64,000 bases of DNA from Maratus speciosus. Its lineage: Eukaryota; Arthropoda; Arachnida; Araneae; Salticidae. A program made the position numbers and the translations under genes. The notes under the pieces were generated by a model. The model ran no database searches, had not been told where the DNA came from, and worked only from the letters and a program-made list of their open reading frames with translations. Shown here piece after piece: positions 33,993 through 46,210 of this stretch (position 1 is the stretch's first letter; every line of letters begins with the position of its first letter). The stretch is taken from positions 75,598,974 to 75,662,973 of the forward strand of contig OZ010796.1 in NCBI GenBank assembly GCA_963932465.1, given 5' to 3'.

Positions 33993-35521
33993 TTTACAAA
34001 TCACATATTAAATAAGTCTGATAATAATACACATGGTTAATCTCAGAATATAAACACCAGGTTGGCATGATCTTTTGAAATCTGGCGTCCTTGCTCTTTC
34101 GGACGGAGATGTTGGGGGGGGGCGGGGGGGGGGGCTTTAAAAGGTATCTCAAAACCTGCATTGCCTCAATGATAAAATTTTGTAAGGTACGGAGAATCAG
34201 AATATAAATATCAGGTACTTATATATATATTTTTTTTTATTTGTCTCCTTGTTCTTCTGGGGTGCGGCTGTGGGGGGGGGGAGGGGGGGGGTTACTTCAA
34301 TTAGAATGGAGGTTGGGAGGGTGGTTGTACACAAATTTTCTACATTAAAAAAATTATGTAAAGACGTGTTAAAGTCTAAAATGAAAATTATTTGAAAAGC
34401 TTAGGTGTTTTGCCTGACGTAAAAAAATATTTCCAAACTTAATTCATTAGGGCTGTAAATAAAATAAATTCAGTAAATTAAAAAAATAACAAGTTGTTAT
34501 CTAGCATAAAAAGCAAGTAATTTAAAAATTAAAAGTGATATTTAAGGCTGTTCTTAACTGCTCTGCTCAACAAGCGCAAAACGTTTTTACACATTTACAA
34601 ATTCATTTTTTAACGGAAAGGTATAAAACTGGAAAGCCTGGCCATGGAAGCGATTTGGAATTGAACTGTTTTTTCCCATTTTTTGATCAATCAATTACCT
34701 ATTGAGTTATAAGCGATTTTGATCACGTGACAAACACGTTTTTTGACCTCTGTTGAGTGCTCTTTCTTCCTCTGTGCGGAAATTCGCTTCAAAACGCCCA
34801 CTTTGACACTATTTTCTGAAAGATCTATTGCGTAACTTACGTCAGAAAGTTGCTCTTTTGGATTTGAGAACACCCTTAATTAAATCTAATATAATTTGCA
34901 ACTCCACCATTTTATTTAAGTAGTCAAGTTATTCATCCTTTTGTATAAAATGAGCATAGTAAGTGTAATAAATTTCTTGATACTTCCAGTTAGCTTTTTA
35001 CTTACTTGAAATATAAAAAAGAAAGAAAAGAAATGCAATAATATTTAGAAAATGTTGTAAGCATACCAACATATAGATCTCCTCTTTTTACTTTTGACAG
35101 CTTTCATGTTGAAGTATGTTTGACACTTGTCTTTGTGAATTTCTAATTCAAAATTTAGATCTTAGGTAAACTTTATGGTAACATTCAGATAAATTTTCAT
35201 CCCCGTATGAATAGAAAAAAAGACTAAAAAATGTTTTTAAGAACGAAACAGAATTTTTACCATCTTCCTTGTTTCGAACGAAAACGAAATTGCCTTAGAA
35301 ATAAATTTAAAATGATTAACACACACACATACATATATAAATGTGTAAGTTGGTATACATAAGATCAAATTAAATATTTGCTGTCCTCTAAATAAACCTT
35401 GTCCCCTGCCCCCAAAAAAGAAATTTTGAAATGGCGGCGTTGTTTGGAAATTTTATCAAGGTAAATGTATGATTATTATAGAGATGACTGACGGCGCTGA
35501 TGAAACCTGTCCCCGCCTATC
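33993..35521. other. AT-rich DNA with G tracts; part of repeat family C
   Basis: G-rich tracts lie at 34111-34133 and 34272-34290. The stretch 34560-34880 (ACACATTTACAAATTCATTT..., GAGTTATAAGCGATTTTGAT, CGTGACAAACACG) resembles 58645-59350. No coding similarity; the short minus frame at 34691-34873 falls inside this repeat. Confidence 0.5.
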
Positions 35522-35525
35522 TTAA

Positions 35526-36084
35526 CCCCTTAATGATCTCTTACTATTTGGAAAAACCATAAAAAAGTACCTATTTTTTTATTACAGAAATTGAATAATT
35601 ATCAGGTTTCTATATAAAATATGCAATTAGTTTTTTTTTAAGGCGAAAAGAAAGATGTTATAGAACAAATTCACATTTGTGGAAAAGCCATCATGCGAGA
35701 ATTCTGTGTTTTGATGTTTGTTTTACACCATACAAATTAATGCGAATAAGACCAATATTTTTCACATCTTAGATCTTAACTTATCATCATCAAACACATT
35801 TTTACAAATAATATTTGAAATAATATAACATACATTAAAATTTGATTATTAATACTTTTTCTGAGTGTGACATATATCGAAACATGCAGTACAAAGTCCA
35901 ACATCACAATCAGCGCCAAAAACCAAACCAAACGCTACTATTCAAAGACGGAAATGCCAGTTAAATTTTTCTGGTTTCAGGAGTTTTTTCCAGCAATAAA
36001 TCTCCAGCCCGGAAATATCACGGGCACGAGAAATAACGAACGACACATCAGCCCGTGATATTGACGGGGGCGAGAATTAAGGGG
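35526..36084. mobile_element. piggyBac-type MITE with TTAA flanks
   Basis: The ends are CCCCTTAATGATCTC and, from the right, CCCCTTAATTCTCGC; each is flanked by TTAA (35522-35525, 36085-36088). Near the right end CCCGGAAATATCACGGGC and CAGCCCGTGATATTGACGGG form sub-terminal repeats. TTAA duplication with short C-rich ends is typical of piggyBac-family elements. No transposase is encoded. Confidence 0.7.
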
Positions 36085-36129
36085 TTAATTGACGGCGCCT
36101 GGTGCGGGGGGCACTACTCGCATTATCTT

Positions 36130-36405
36130 TGCTGCGGCTGTGATATATATGTCGTAGGCTAATTGAGAAATCCGCCTCTTTGCAAACAGCCTAAGGCTCT
36201 TTGCAAAGAGCCGGGCTAATTGGAGAATCCATCTCCTTTTTCCAATTAGCCTGATATTTTTCAGGCTTATTGCAAAGAGCCTAGAAAGCGTTAGGCTAAT
36301 TGAAAAATGACCACTTATTATCCGATCAGGGTGATATTTTTAGCTCACAGGCTATCAAAGCCTGAGAGCTTATGTACCCGCCGATTCTGTATGTACGTGT
36401 GTACG
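36130..36405. repeat. Cluster of short palindromes
   Basis: GGCTCTTTGCAAAGAGCC (36195-36212) is a perfect 18-base palindrome. AGGCTAATTG recurs three times and its complement CAATTAGCCT once; GCTCACAGGC and AAGCCTGAGAGC pair nearby (36340-36370). It looks like a transposon terminus, but no partner was located. Confidence 0.6.
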
Positions 36406-38029
36406 TACAGTCGTGGAAAAAAAAAAGTAAACACCCCCTACTAACTCCTCAACAAATTATCGTAGAAGAAAGTACCGAAGACTGGTACCGAACGATTGGA
36501 AATAAAGTCTACTTTTAAATGATGTATATAAAATTTGCTTAGGGTGCCACCTACATATTAAAACGAACCATAACTTTGTTTTTTTCAATAGCAGTACCCA
36601 ATTCTGACAGCATAAATGAACTCTACACCCTTCAATTAGCCTAAAAACGAATTTTTATGCAATTCGTACCATAAGTTTCCGAGAAATTAATTATTTTAAA
36701 ACGAGTGTATTTTAAGGGCTGAATCCAAATTGAAGTTCCGTACTAGATTGTTAACCGAGAGGGCCGCTTCCTTGATCAAGGCATCTTAAGCGCCACTCAA
36801 GGAGCCAATGAAGCGTGTTAGATTACAGTACGGCAGAATAAATTTCAAAATGTCTACTCACTTCCATCATAGACGGCCCCTTAAACCATCATTTTGCGGT
36901 TTTTTAAGCATAATTTGAAAACTACTTGGAAGAAAAATGTGAAAATTTTGAATTTCCATAAAGCAGGACTTAATAAATCTAAATCCATCAAAAAAATTGT
37001 AGGTTGCAATTCATAATTTTTTCGAATATTAATTTCATAATTCATATCATAAAATTATAAAAATTGCAAATTCAGCTTATTTATGTTTTGGTATATTAGT
37101 ATTATTACCACAAAAAAAATTAGCACATTAGGAGCATAATTTCGGGAGATATAAATAAAAATATGAAAATATAATTTAACATTAGAAGCACTAAATTTTG
37201 AAGGTTTATAATTCAAAAACTTATCATTCAAATGACTTGAAATTGGGTGTCTAGGCATAGTTTGAACCGAAGATTTGAAATATCTCGTTAAAATTGGGTA
37301 TTGCCATTGAAAAAAATGAAGTTAGGATTCGTTTTAATATGTAGATGACCCCTAAGAAAATTTTATATACCGTATTTTTGGGTGTATAGCCCGCAGGTTA
37401 TACAAGAAAAAAACATTTGGAACAGCCGCTGCGGCTTATACACGGTGCGGACTATACAAAGATTTAAAAAAAAACGGAAAATCGTGATTTTTCTATAATT
37501 TTTAAACCCGAAAAAATTTCAAAAATCGTCGAAATTTGTAAATTTTTTTCGCTATGCCGCGAAATTTAAAGAATTTTCCCGTGTTTGTAATGTTTTTTTA
37601 CTGTTTAAATGCTATTATTATTTATTTCTGTCTTTGGAAATAGAGATATTATTGGTTTGTTTATGACGGACTCGGAAACTTCCGATTTTGAAGGATTTTC
37701 CGATTCCAGTGATTAAAATAAATATTTTTGAGCGAATTTGCCTTTTTATACAGTAGTTTTATATTACTTATAGTAATTATTGTTTAAAATAATAATAACA
37801 TATTTTCTAGAAGGTAAAATGCCATTAATGGCTCCAGTTGTATATTACATCCAGTTCTCTCAAAGTTACTGTTGTGATAATTTACCTATTATCTGCTGCT
37901 GCAATTCAAAAAATTAAACTGAGATAAATGGTATTTAATGTTTGCCAGAAATGTATGCAATTAGCATAATAATTACATTTACTTTTTGATATGAAAAAAA
38001 AAAATATTGTGGAAAAATTTGTGTATTGT

Positions 38030-38255
38030 GTTGCTTATGATAGCTAATTATCTACGAAATGGGCCCGGAGAGGCGGAGATGCCCTCCGTGGGGGTCTTTC
38101 TAACGGAACCTAACCCGTATTTACGCACAAAAATCCAAGTTTAGAAGAAAACTCCGAACGATTAGGCCGACGGGCACGATTGGGTTCGAACCCAGGATCT
38201 CCCGTCTACCAGCTTTTGAGAGCAGAACCTCTCGGCCACTGGTGGGGCGTAGAAA
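38030..38255 (-). repeat. tRNA-derived SINE (full-length, diverged)
   Basis: On the minus strand the head contains CCAGTGGCCGAGAGGTT (A box) and GGGTTCGAACCCA (B box), like a class II tRNA. The body GGCCTAATCGTTCGGAGTTT and CCCCCACGGAGGGC matches the SINE at 57843. The 3' end is diverged (TAATTAGCTATCATAA). Confidence 0.85.
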
Positions 38256-38399
38256 AACGAAAATATTTCTTGAATTACCTCTGACAATAATTTTGTTATT
38301 TTTAAAGGGAAAAAAAAGTGACTTTTTTTTCCAGATTAAAAATAATGATAATAATAAATAAGTTAAAATCTGACTTTATTATTATGGAATTATTAAAAA

Positions 38400-38525
38400 A
38401 AAAAAAAAGATTTTAGTACCGTAATTTATGGAAGAAACGCCGCGGCGTTTACGTGTTTTAAATTAAAATTTCAAGCGATGCGGCGTTTCTAGTGATGCGG
38501 CGTTTACGCGCAATTAAATTTTTTT
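38400..38525. repeat. GCGGCGTTT motif cluster
   Basis: CCGTAATTTATGG, AAACGCCGCGGCGTTTACG and two further GATGCGGCGTTT copies lie within 110 bases; ATGCGGCGTAAACCCTGG at 42598 is a possible complementary partner, which would make another end pair inside the 5.4-kb element. Confidence 0.45.
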
Positions 38526-38999
38526 TATCACTTCCAAAAATTCAGATACAAAAGATGAGAAATTTCATATTAATGAGATTTTAAAATAATGTGGGTGATC
38601 CGAAATTTTTAGACCCAGGCGATCGAAATATATTGGCCCTGCCTGGGCTAAACTTGAACCATTTATGCTAAAAATTTGGCCCACCCAGCCAAGAAAAATC
38701 AATTAAATCAAGTCCGGGATCCTATAAATAAAATTATTTAAGATATATTTTTTACATACTCATGCGAACATTTTGCAGCTTAAACTAGTATGTCCACAAT
38801 CTATGAAATATGGAATGGCAACATTATTGATTACTTAGAGAAATTCATTTAAATGATAACTCATTAGAAATATAATGTAATTTAAAATGGAAGAAAAATA
38901 TTTAAGAAAAAATAATTTTGAAGTTCTAGAAAGATTTTTTAAAATATATTTCTCTATAATTTAATAAAATGAAATAAATTTCAAAAGATTTCGTCGAAC

Positions 39000-39185
39000 A
39001 AAGGAAAAATTTCACTGTTATTTTCGCGAAAACCTGCCGGTTTAACATGGCCCCGAAAAAAAAAAAGTAGTTCTCCAGTCCCGGCCCGGAGCGGCCGCAG
39101 ATAAAAATTAAGCTCGATCGCGGTCCGGCCCGAGTCTAATAAAAAGAGATTAACCAGGTCCATGCAGTTCTCTAATGTGTACGTT
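39000..39185. repeat. GC-rich hAT-type sequence
   Basis: GTCCCGGCCCGGAGCGGCCG and GATCGCGGTCCGGCCCGAG ending in CCAGGTCCATGCAGTTCTCTA resemble the cluster at 21850-22020, including the GTGCAGACCTCTA-like terminus. Confidence 0.5.
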
Positions 39186-39379
39186 TTAAATGAAAATCCT
39201 ATAAAAACGATTTAAAACAATATTCATAGGATACATAAAACATATTAGTGGATATAATTTTTTTTAAATGCTTAATATTCCATATTTTCTGAGAAAATAA
39301 TCTATTTGTAAAAAAATGTATTTTTCTAGAAAAAATACATTTCCCCCCCTCTATCCATAACAAAACAATAGCAGGTAAA

Positions 39380-39805
39380 ATCAGATTAGAGGATCAAATG
39401 TTGGACTCTACTCTGAACCTGAACTGCAAGGTCCGGATTGTATCCTATCCGAATCCGAAAATTCTATTTAAAGTCAACTCGAGACCCGACAAGAACAAAT
39501 TTTGTCAACCGAAATATTAAAACCAGAAACTAAAATGAAGGAAAATTAATCCATATTTTAATGCATTTACGGAAAAGTAGTCTATGTTTTTCTTGTATCA
39601 AATTATTTCGGCTTTTACCATTTTAACAAATATTCAGCATCATCATTTGGAGAGAAAAAAAAAAAAAGTTAACTCGAACGAATCAAATTCCAACCCGACC
39701 CACGCAAAAGAAAGAAAAAAAAAATCCCGCCAACCCGACCCGAACTTGAGTCGGGTTCGGGTACTATCCGATTACCCGACCCAATGCAGGATTCAATTCT
39801 GTACC
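39380..39805. repeat. CCCGACCC/GGGTCGGG repeat, hAT-like
   Basis: Phrases such as TATCCGAATCCGAAAATTCT, TCGAGACCCGAC and AACCCGACCCGAACTTGAG with GGGTTCGGGTACTATCCGA and GATTACCCGACCCAATGCAG. Similar text occurs at 44400-44815 and 55925-55985. These look like remnants of one small transposon family with CCCGACCC-type ends. Confidence 0.55.
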
Positions 39806-41134
39806 AAGTGATTGTAATAAATATAAAATATAACTTTTAAATGTTCATGCAAGAAGTATTTTTAAAACATCTACAATAACGCCAAATATTCTCAAAAACG
39901 ACCATAAAATAAATCAGATTAAATTGCATTGTTAAATCATCTTGTATTTAAGAAACAGCACAGTGATGGTAAGTATTTTTTTTTTCTTGGTAATCACTTC
40001 GTGTATAAATGCTTTTAAAGCAAAATCTTCTAATTGAAATTTATATTTATTTCTTCGAGATTCTGACAGCTAAAAAGTTCCAAACAGAGCGATAGAAGAA
40101 GGGAAAAGAAAAGAAAATAGCTTTAGGATCGCACGTGATATCTTTTCGAAGTGGTTAGCATGAATCATATAATGTTTATAATCCTTATCGCTCCACGTGC
40201 AAAGAAATAATAAAAGTATTTCATGAAATTTCTTGCAAATTGTTTGGAATTAAATAAAACCGATTCGAATTAAATAAAAAGTTTTGTTTTGTTTCTGATA
40301 ACTTTATTATAAAACACGCATACACACATAAATAACGGCTGCATTCACTATAAGTCATTTTTAATTTTAAATGTATAAAACTATTGCCGCATTTATTAAT
40401 ACTTAACGAAGTCGAACAGCGTTTTTCAGTTTTTGATAAGGGAAAAAACATTTAGAAAATGCTGAAAGTTGATTTTTTAACTGAATTTCCAGATGAGACA
40501 GCTCGAGAAAGGTCATCATCAAATAGCAATTGCTTATAACTTAAGATATAATACATTTATCGAAAATGGAAAAACGCATTCGATTTCAAATCACTTTGAT
40601 AGATATGCCAGCAGATTCCATGCTTTTCCGTTTAAAAATGAGTTTAAAATTACCGGATCTCGATGAATTATTGTGCGAGGTTTCTTTTTAATCCCTCCCC
40701 CCCCCCCCACCTTAAAGAAACCAAAAACATCTGTATTCCCGATCTACAGATTATTTTAGAAATGATTAAAATGAGAATTTTTATATCTTATTCAATTGGC
40801 GAAAAGGGATGTGATAACGTTATTTTATTTGTACATAGCGCTAAATATTAAAAATAATACGTTTATTATCTATTTGTAGATAATTTTAATATATGGCACT
40901 GTGAAAATAAATGTCATTTTAGCACGTCGTCATTTTAATGTCGTTCGAGCACACTATTTAAGAAATTAAAGTTGAGATTGCTAACGCCCAATCGTTCTCA
41001 TGACGATCTTTAGTGTATAGAAAAGTTTACTCAATTTTAACGGGATTTTTTCTTTTAAATATTATTCATAATGAATTATTAATTTTGAATATCGTACTTA
41101 TATTATTTATATCAAATTAATAATTTCATATTTC

Positions 41135-42297
41135 CAGAGCTCCCACTCAACTTGTGCAGTAAAAAAGGGGACCAAAAGGGAGCACATATTTTGTAAAAAA
41201 AGAGATCAAAAGAAAACTATTTTCGCAAATCGTAAAATAAAATAAGCAAGGAAACCCTCCTTTCCTTCAATTGTCACTAATTATTAAATGTTCAAAGTAT
41301 AATTTGTTATAAAGAAAACGCTTGCTCCGATTCAAATTCATTATCTTAAAGCCATTGTTATTGGTAGAGGTTACAAACCTTCTAAGACAGATTGAATTGC
41401 ACGAATTTTTCAACGACTATTTAAAGAAATTTGCGTGTTTTTCGGGATCCTTTGATGAAATTTATATGTTTTTCACTATCTCTTGACGAAATTAAAGTTT
41501 TTAAAATCTTTTGACGAAATTAGTTTTTTTTTTTTCGATTTTTTGACGAAATTCGTGTTTTTTTTCGCAATCTTTTGACCGTTTTTTTCGCGATATTTTG
41601 ACGAAATTCGCGTTTTTTCGCGATCCTTTTACGAAATTCGCGTGTTTTTTCGATTTTTTGGCGAAATTTGCGTTTTATTGAGAGACCTTTTGCCGAAATT
41701 CGCGTGTTTTTTGCCACCTTTTGACGAAAATCGCGTTTTCCGCGATTCTTTGATAAAACTTGCGTTTTATTGAGAGATCTGTTGATGAAATTCGCGTTTT
41801 TTTTCAAAAACGCTATCTTTTTACAAAATTCTCATTTTTTTCGCGATCCTTTGCCGAAATTTGCGTGTTTTTCGCGATCCTTTGTTGTAATTTGCGACCA
41901 TTTGACGAAAAACGCGTTTTTGGCTATTCTTTGACAAAACTTGCGCTTTTTTTCGCAATCTTTTGAGGAAATTAGTCTTTTTTGCGATCTTTTGACCGCG
42001 TTTTTTTTCGATCTTTTAACGAAATTCACGATCTTTTGAAGAAATTTGCGCATTTTCGCAATCCTTTGACAAAATTGGCGATTCTTTTCGTGATCGATTA
42101 ACGAAATTTAATGGTATTTTTTGGAATATATTTGCGAAAAGCGCGATTTTTCCGCGATGCTCTGCTAAATGCCAAACATCGGAAAATTTTAAATAAAAGT
42201 CGGTTAAAAGTGCCAAAAACGGACTTTACGGACCTAACAATGAAAAAACGGACCAATACGGACTTGAAGCAAAAAAACGGATCTAGTGGGAGCCCTG
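41135..42297. mobile_element. Possible hAT-like element carrying a minisatellite
   Basis: The left end CAGAGCTCCCACT and right end AGTGGGAGCCCTG are inverted copies with one mismatch. Inside each end are short repeated words: GGGACCAAAAGGGAG and AAAAAACGGACC-type sequence. The flanks (ATATTTC and TAATTTC) do not give a clean 8-bp duplication. The interior is mostly the 30-40 bp minisatellite. Confidence 0.55.
41400..42110. repeat. Minisatellite of ~35-bp units (same family as 20-21.7 kb)
   Basis: About twenty units of the type TTTTGACGAAATTCGCGTTTT-like, in the orientation of the inverted middle block at 20800-21070. The resulting Lys/Arg-rich frame on the minus strand (41520-41807) is an artefact of the repeat. 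Confidence 0.85.
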
Positions 42298-42876
42298 TAA
42301 TTTCGGTGCTTGTGGTTTTTAAAATTTCAGTTTAATTAATTTTTTGTTGCAAAATCATTCGCGATATACAAAGGTAATAAATAATGCGTGCCATATGCCG
42401 GAATTTAAGCTGCAAGTTTCACGCAATTTTAGTGTAGTTTTTCGTATTTATATTATTTAAATTATATTAATAATTTCGAATTTTGCATTTAAATTATTTA
42501 TTTCTAATTAATAATTTCATTTTTATGATTTCTTAATTCTACTTATTAATGTGTTTCTGTTTAGCACGCCATTCGCGATTACCGCGGAAATTTCACATGC
42601 GGCGTAAACCCTGGTCGAAATATACATTCGTAGATGGTGTATAGCCCGCGGGCTATACAACGATGCAGCTCCGCGGCTTATACACGAACTTTTTTTATGG
42701 TACTGCTCGATTTAGGGGTGCGGGCTATACACTGGATGCGGGTTATACACCCGAAAATACGGTACATCATTTAAAAGTAGTCTTTATTTCCAATCGTTCG
42801 GTACCAGTAACTTTCTTCTATGATGATTTGTTGAGGAGTTAGTAGGGGGTGTTTACTTTTTTTTTTCCCACGACTG

Positions 42877-42964
42877 TACGTATGTACGTAACGCGATAAC
42901 TCTTGATAGAAAAATCCGATTTGCTTCAATTTTTTTTCTAGGTTCATTCTGATATGGGGCTTCC
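42877..42964. other. Junction between MITE and foldback structure
   Basis: CGTATGTACGTAACGCG continues the sequence interrupted by the MITE at 36405, then a diverged first unit of the next array begins (ATCCGATTTGCTTCAA). Confidence 0.5.
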
Positions 42965-44240
42965 CTGATTAGTTTTTGGGGTTCATTGGTTAAGGATAAA
43001 GGGGGAAAAGGGGGGCTAGTCCCCCCCCCTTAATTTATATAAATGGGTTTTTCATGTAGAAATATTCGATTTGCTATAAATTTGGTATACCGATTAATTA
43101 TGTTAAGCAGCTTCCCTGATTACATTTGGAAGATCATTATTATGTATAAAGGGGGGAAATGGGGGGCAATTGCCTCTCCCCTTAATTTAGATAAATGCGT
43201 TTTTCATGTAGAATTATTCGATTAGCTCAAACTTGGTATACTGGTTTATTATGTTAAAAATGGCTTGATTAGATTTGGAGATTCATTAGTTAAGTACAAA
43301 GGAAGGAAAGGGGGGGGGGTCTAGCCCCCCCCCCCTAATTTAGGTAAATGCGTTTTTAATGCAAAATTATTCGATTTGCTCCAAATTTGGTATACAGGTT
43401 TATTATGTTAAGGAGCTTCCCTGATTAGATTTGGAGGTTCATTAGTTAAGTATAAAGAGAGGAAAGGGGGGCTAGACTCCCCCTTAATTTAGATAAATGG
43501 GTTTTTCATGCAGAGTTATTCGATTTGCTCCAGATTTCGTATACCGGTTTATTATGTTAAGGAGCTTCCCTGATTAGATTTGGAGGTTCATTAGTTAAGT
43601 ATAAAGGGAGGAAAGGGGGCTAGACCCCCCCCCCTTAATTTAGATAAATGGGTTTTTCTTGCAGAGTTATTCGATTTGCTCCAAATTTCGTATACCGGTT
43701 TATTATGTTAAGAAGCTGCCTTGATTAGATTTGGAGATTTATTGGTTAAGTATAAAGGAGGGACAGGGGCTAGTGTCCCCTTAATTTAGATAAATGGGTT
43801 TTTCATACAGAATTATTCGATTTGCTTCAAATTTGATATACCAGTTTATTACGATATGGCTTCCTTCATTTGATTTGGAGGTTCATTGATTAAGTATAAA
43901 AGGGGGGAAAGGGGGGCAATTGCACCTCCCTTAATTTAGATAAATGGGTTTTTGTGCAGAATTATCTAATTTAGTTTAATTTTTTTTCTAGGTTCATTCT
44001 AATAAGGAGCTTTTCTGATTAGATTTGAAAGTTCATTGGTTCAGCATAAAGTGAGAAATGGGGGAGCTAATACTCCCCCTTAATTTAGTGAAATGGTTTT
44101 TTCATGCAGAATTATCTGATTTGCTTCAAATTTGGTATACCAGTTTATTATGTTAAGTAGCTTCCCTGATTAGATTTGGAGGTTCTTTGGTTAAGTAGAA
44201 ACGGGGGCAACGGGGACTAATCCCTTCATTTATATTTCGA
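42965..44240 (+). repeat. Foldback left arm: about eight ~150-bp tandem units
   Basis: Units contain TTAATTTAGATAAATGGGTT, TTCGATTTGCTCCAAATTT, TATACCGGTTTATTATGTTA, CTTCCCTGATTAGATTTGGA and a G-tract/C-tract palindrome (GGGGGCTAGACCCCC). The AAATGGGTTTTT landmark recurs at about 43042, 43193, 43346, 43492, 43646, 43791, 43941 and 44090. The poly-G/poly-C stretch can itself fold. Confidence 0.9.
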
Positions 44241-44244
44241 GGGG

Positions 44245-44835
44245 CATTATTCTTTGAAATAAGAGTATAATATACAATTAGTGTGAATAGCCTGTGAACT
44301 CAATGACATCAGTTTATCAGGGCAATTTTCTTTTTATTAGGTTTATTAACGCATAACCCTACGCAAACCCGAAAAATAAATTACAACAGACCGTACCCCG
44401 ATCCGAGCAAGACAAAATAATTTCTGTCTACATGCAACCCGACCCGAACCTGAGAGTTCCATTTGAAAAAACCCGAAATCCCGAACCAAATCTGATAACC
44501 AACAAAAATATTCCAAAGATCCATAACCGGACCCGAACAAGACAAATTAGTTTCCGTGGACACGCAACGCTACCAGAACCTAAAAATTCCATTCGAAGTC
44601 AACCTGAAACCCGTCCCGAACCAAATCTTAACCGACAAAAATATTCCAAAGAACTTATCTTGAAGAAAGAACTTGAATCCGTTGCAAGCCAGACAAAATA
44701 ATCTCCGTCCACCGGCAACCCGATCCGAACCTGAAAGTTCTAATTGAACTCAATCCGAAACCTGGTTGTGGTCGGTTTTCGGGTTGACTTCAAATGGAAC
44801 CTTCAAGTTCGGATCCGGTTGAAAAAAAAAAAAAA
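44245..44835. repeat. Foldback spacer with CCCGACCC-type sequence
   Basis: Between the arms lies DNA with ACCCGACCCGAACCTGAGAG, CGAACCAAATCTGATAACC and repeated TTCCATT(T/C)GAA phrases in about 150-base steps, ending in GGTTTTCGGGTTGAC and an A run. It resembles 39380-39805 and may be another element inserted at the centre. Confidence 0.6.
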
Positions 44836-44839
44836 AACT

Positions 44840-45693
44840 AAATTAGATAATTCTGCATGAAAACCCATTTATCTAAATTAAGGGGAGGGGCGATTGCCCC
44901 CCTTTCCCCCTTTTATACTTAACCAATGAACCTCCAAATCTAATGAAGGAAGCCATATCGTAATAAACTGGTATATCAAATTTGAAGCAAATCGAATAAC
45001 GCTGTATGAAAAACCCATTTATCTAAATTAAGGGGACACTAGCCCCTGTCCCTCCTTTATACATAACCAATAAATCTCCAAATCTAATCAAGGCAGCTCC
45101 TTAACATAATAAACCGGTATACGAAATTTGGAGCAAATCAAATAACTCTGCATGAAAAACCCATTTATCTCAATTAAGAGGGGGGGTCTAGCCCCCCTTT
45201 CCTCCCTTTATACTTAACTAATGAACCTCCAAATCTAATCAGGGAAGCTCCTTAACATAATAAACCGGTAAACGAAATTTGGAGCAGATCGAATAACTCT
45301 GCATGAAAAACCCATTTATCTAAATTAAAGGGGGTGGGGGGTCTAGCCCCCTTTCCTCCCTTTATACTTAACTAATGAATCTCCAAATCTAATCAGGGAA
45401 GCTCCTTAACATAATAAACCGGTATACGAAATTTGGAGCAAATCGAATAACTCTGCATGAAAAACCGATTTATCTAAATTAAGGGGCGTGGCCCCCTTTC
45501 CCCCCTTTATACTTAAATAATGAGCTTCCAAATCTAATCAGGGAAGCTCCTTAACACAATAAACCGGTATACCAAATTTGGAGCAAATTGAATATTTATG
45601 CATGAAAAACCCATTTATATAAATTAATGGGGGGGGGGGGGGACTAGCCCCCTTTACCCTTAACCAATGAACCCCAAAAACTAATGAGGGATT
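44840..45693 (-). repeat. Foldback right arm: about six ~150-bp units, inverted
   Basis: The same units in reverse: AAAACCCATTTATCTAAATT at about 44862, 45013, 45157, 45308, 45464 and 45608. The outermost unit ends ACCAATGAACCCCAAAAACT, the exact complement of the outermost left unit (AGTTTTTGGGGTTCATTGGT, 42971). The arms therefore mirror each other from the outside in. Confidence 0.9.
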
Positions 45694-46014
45694 GCGTGAT
45701 TGTACTGGAACTTGAAATTATAGCACTCAGTTCAGCATGCAGGAGTAAAAACGTGCATAAAAGCATAAAACCCTTAAGAATGAAGACCATACGATGAGGT
45801 TTGGATAAATTTACCTCCCCACATAATCCACTCCTCTTCTGTGGCCACGAATGGACAAATAGCGTAATGAAGTGATTTCCCGTATGACGACACTTATGAA
45901 ACGTTTTGTGTAGAAAGACACACCTACGACAAACCTATTAGTGGAATAAAATGCAAAATGAATTTTTGCGAGATGTGTCACTTTGCTTGCGGGTGAGCGA
46001 TATATATATATATT
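45694..46014. other. Spacer, no gene seen
   Basis: No coding similarity. A (TA)n run lies at 46000-46013, directly before the duplicated exon-like block. Confidence 0.5.
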
Positions 46015-46210
46015 ATGGGAGTGCCAAGCCAACAACAGGAGATTCATAATCCGACCTCCAGTAACAAATTGCAATCCACATTTATAAGCAATGATAAATG
46101 TAGTGATCCTTATTTTCATTTGTTTCACATACAGTTTAAAGAAAAAATCTATTTCAATATGTGTGCAGCACTTAACGAAATAAATACCGTATATAAAAAT
46201 TATACCTCAT
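46015..46210 (+). pseudogene. Duplicate of the first exon pair of the PHD-finger gene
   Basis: This block parallels 46614-46822 about 600 bases downstream: VPSQQQEIHNPTSSNKL against VPSQQQAYHNPTCSSNL, and MCAALNEINT against MSATLTEINT. The splice donor after the first exon reads GCAATG instead of GTAATG, and the second exon lacks the LDGTRQDLK end and its donor. It looks like a decayed tandem duplicate of the 5' end of the gene. Confidence 0.7.

Larger units (their letters stand above)
37370..42762. mobile_element. 5.4-kb TA-flanked element, nested in the MITE arm
   Basis: The ends are CCGTATTTTTGGGTGTATAG and, from the right, CCGTATTTTCGGGTGTATAA; both continue into GCCCGC/ACCCGC and repeated CTATAC/TATACA motifs. 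TA flanks each side (37368-37369, 42763-42764). This end type recalls pogo-like elements, which I state tentatively. The interior holds a SINE, GC-rich hAT-like pieces and a minisatellite, and no transposase that I recognise. Confidence 0.88.
36408..42876. mobile_element. Tc1-type MITE (about 1.07 kb) split by a second element
   Basis: The outer ends are CAGTCGTGGAAAAAA and its complement at the right, each beside TA (36406-36407, 42877-42878). The left arm matches the right over at least 200 bases: 36408-36535 pairs with 42765-42876, and 36525-36620 pairs with 37285-37369. The right arm is therefore cut at 37369 by the inner element. Without it the MITE is roughly 1070 bases. No transposase frame is present. 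Confidence 0.92.

Noticed and set aside
41520..42053. Lys/Arg-rich open frames on the minus strand (also 20700-21050)
   Set aside because: They follow the minisatellite unit exactly, appear in several frames and both strands, and repeat a KRSRKK/FVKRS-like phrase only because the DNA repeats.
41135..42297. A hAT insertion with proven 8-bp duplication
   Set aside because: The inverted ends are good but the flanking 8-mers do not match exactly, so it is kept only as a possible element.
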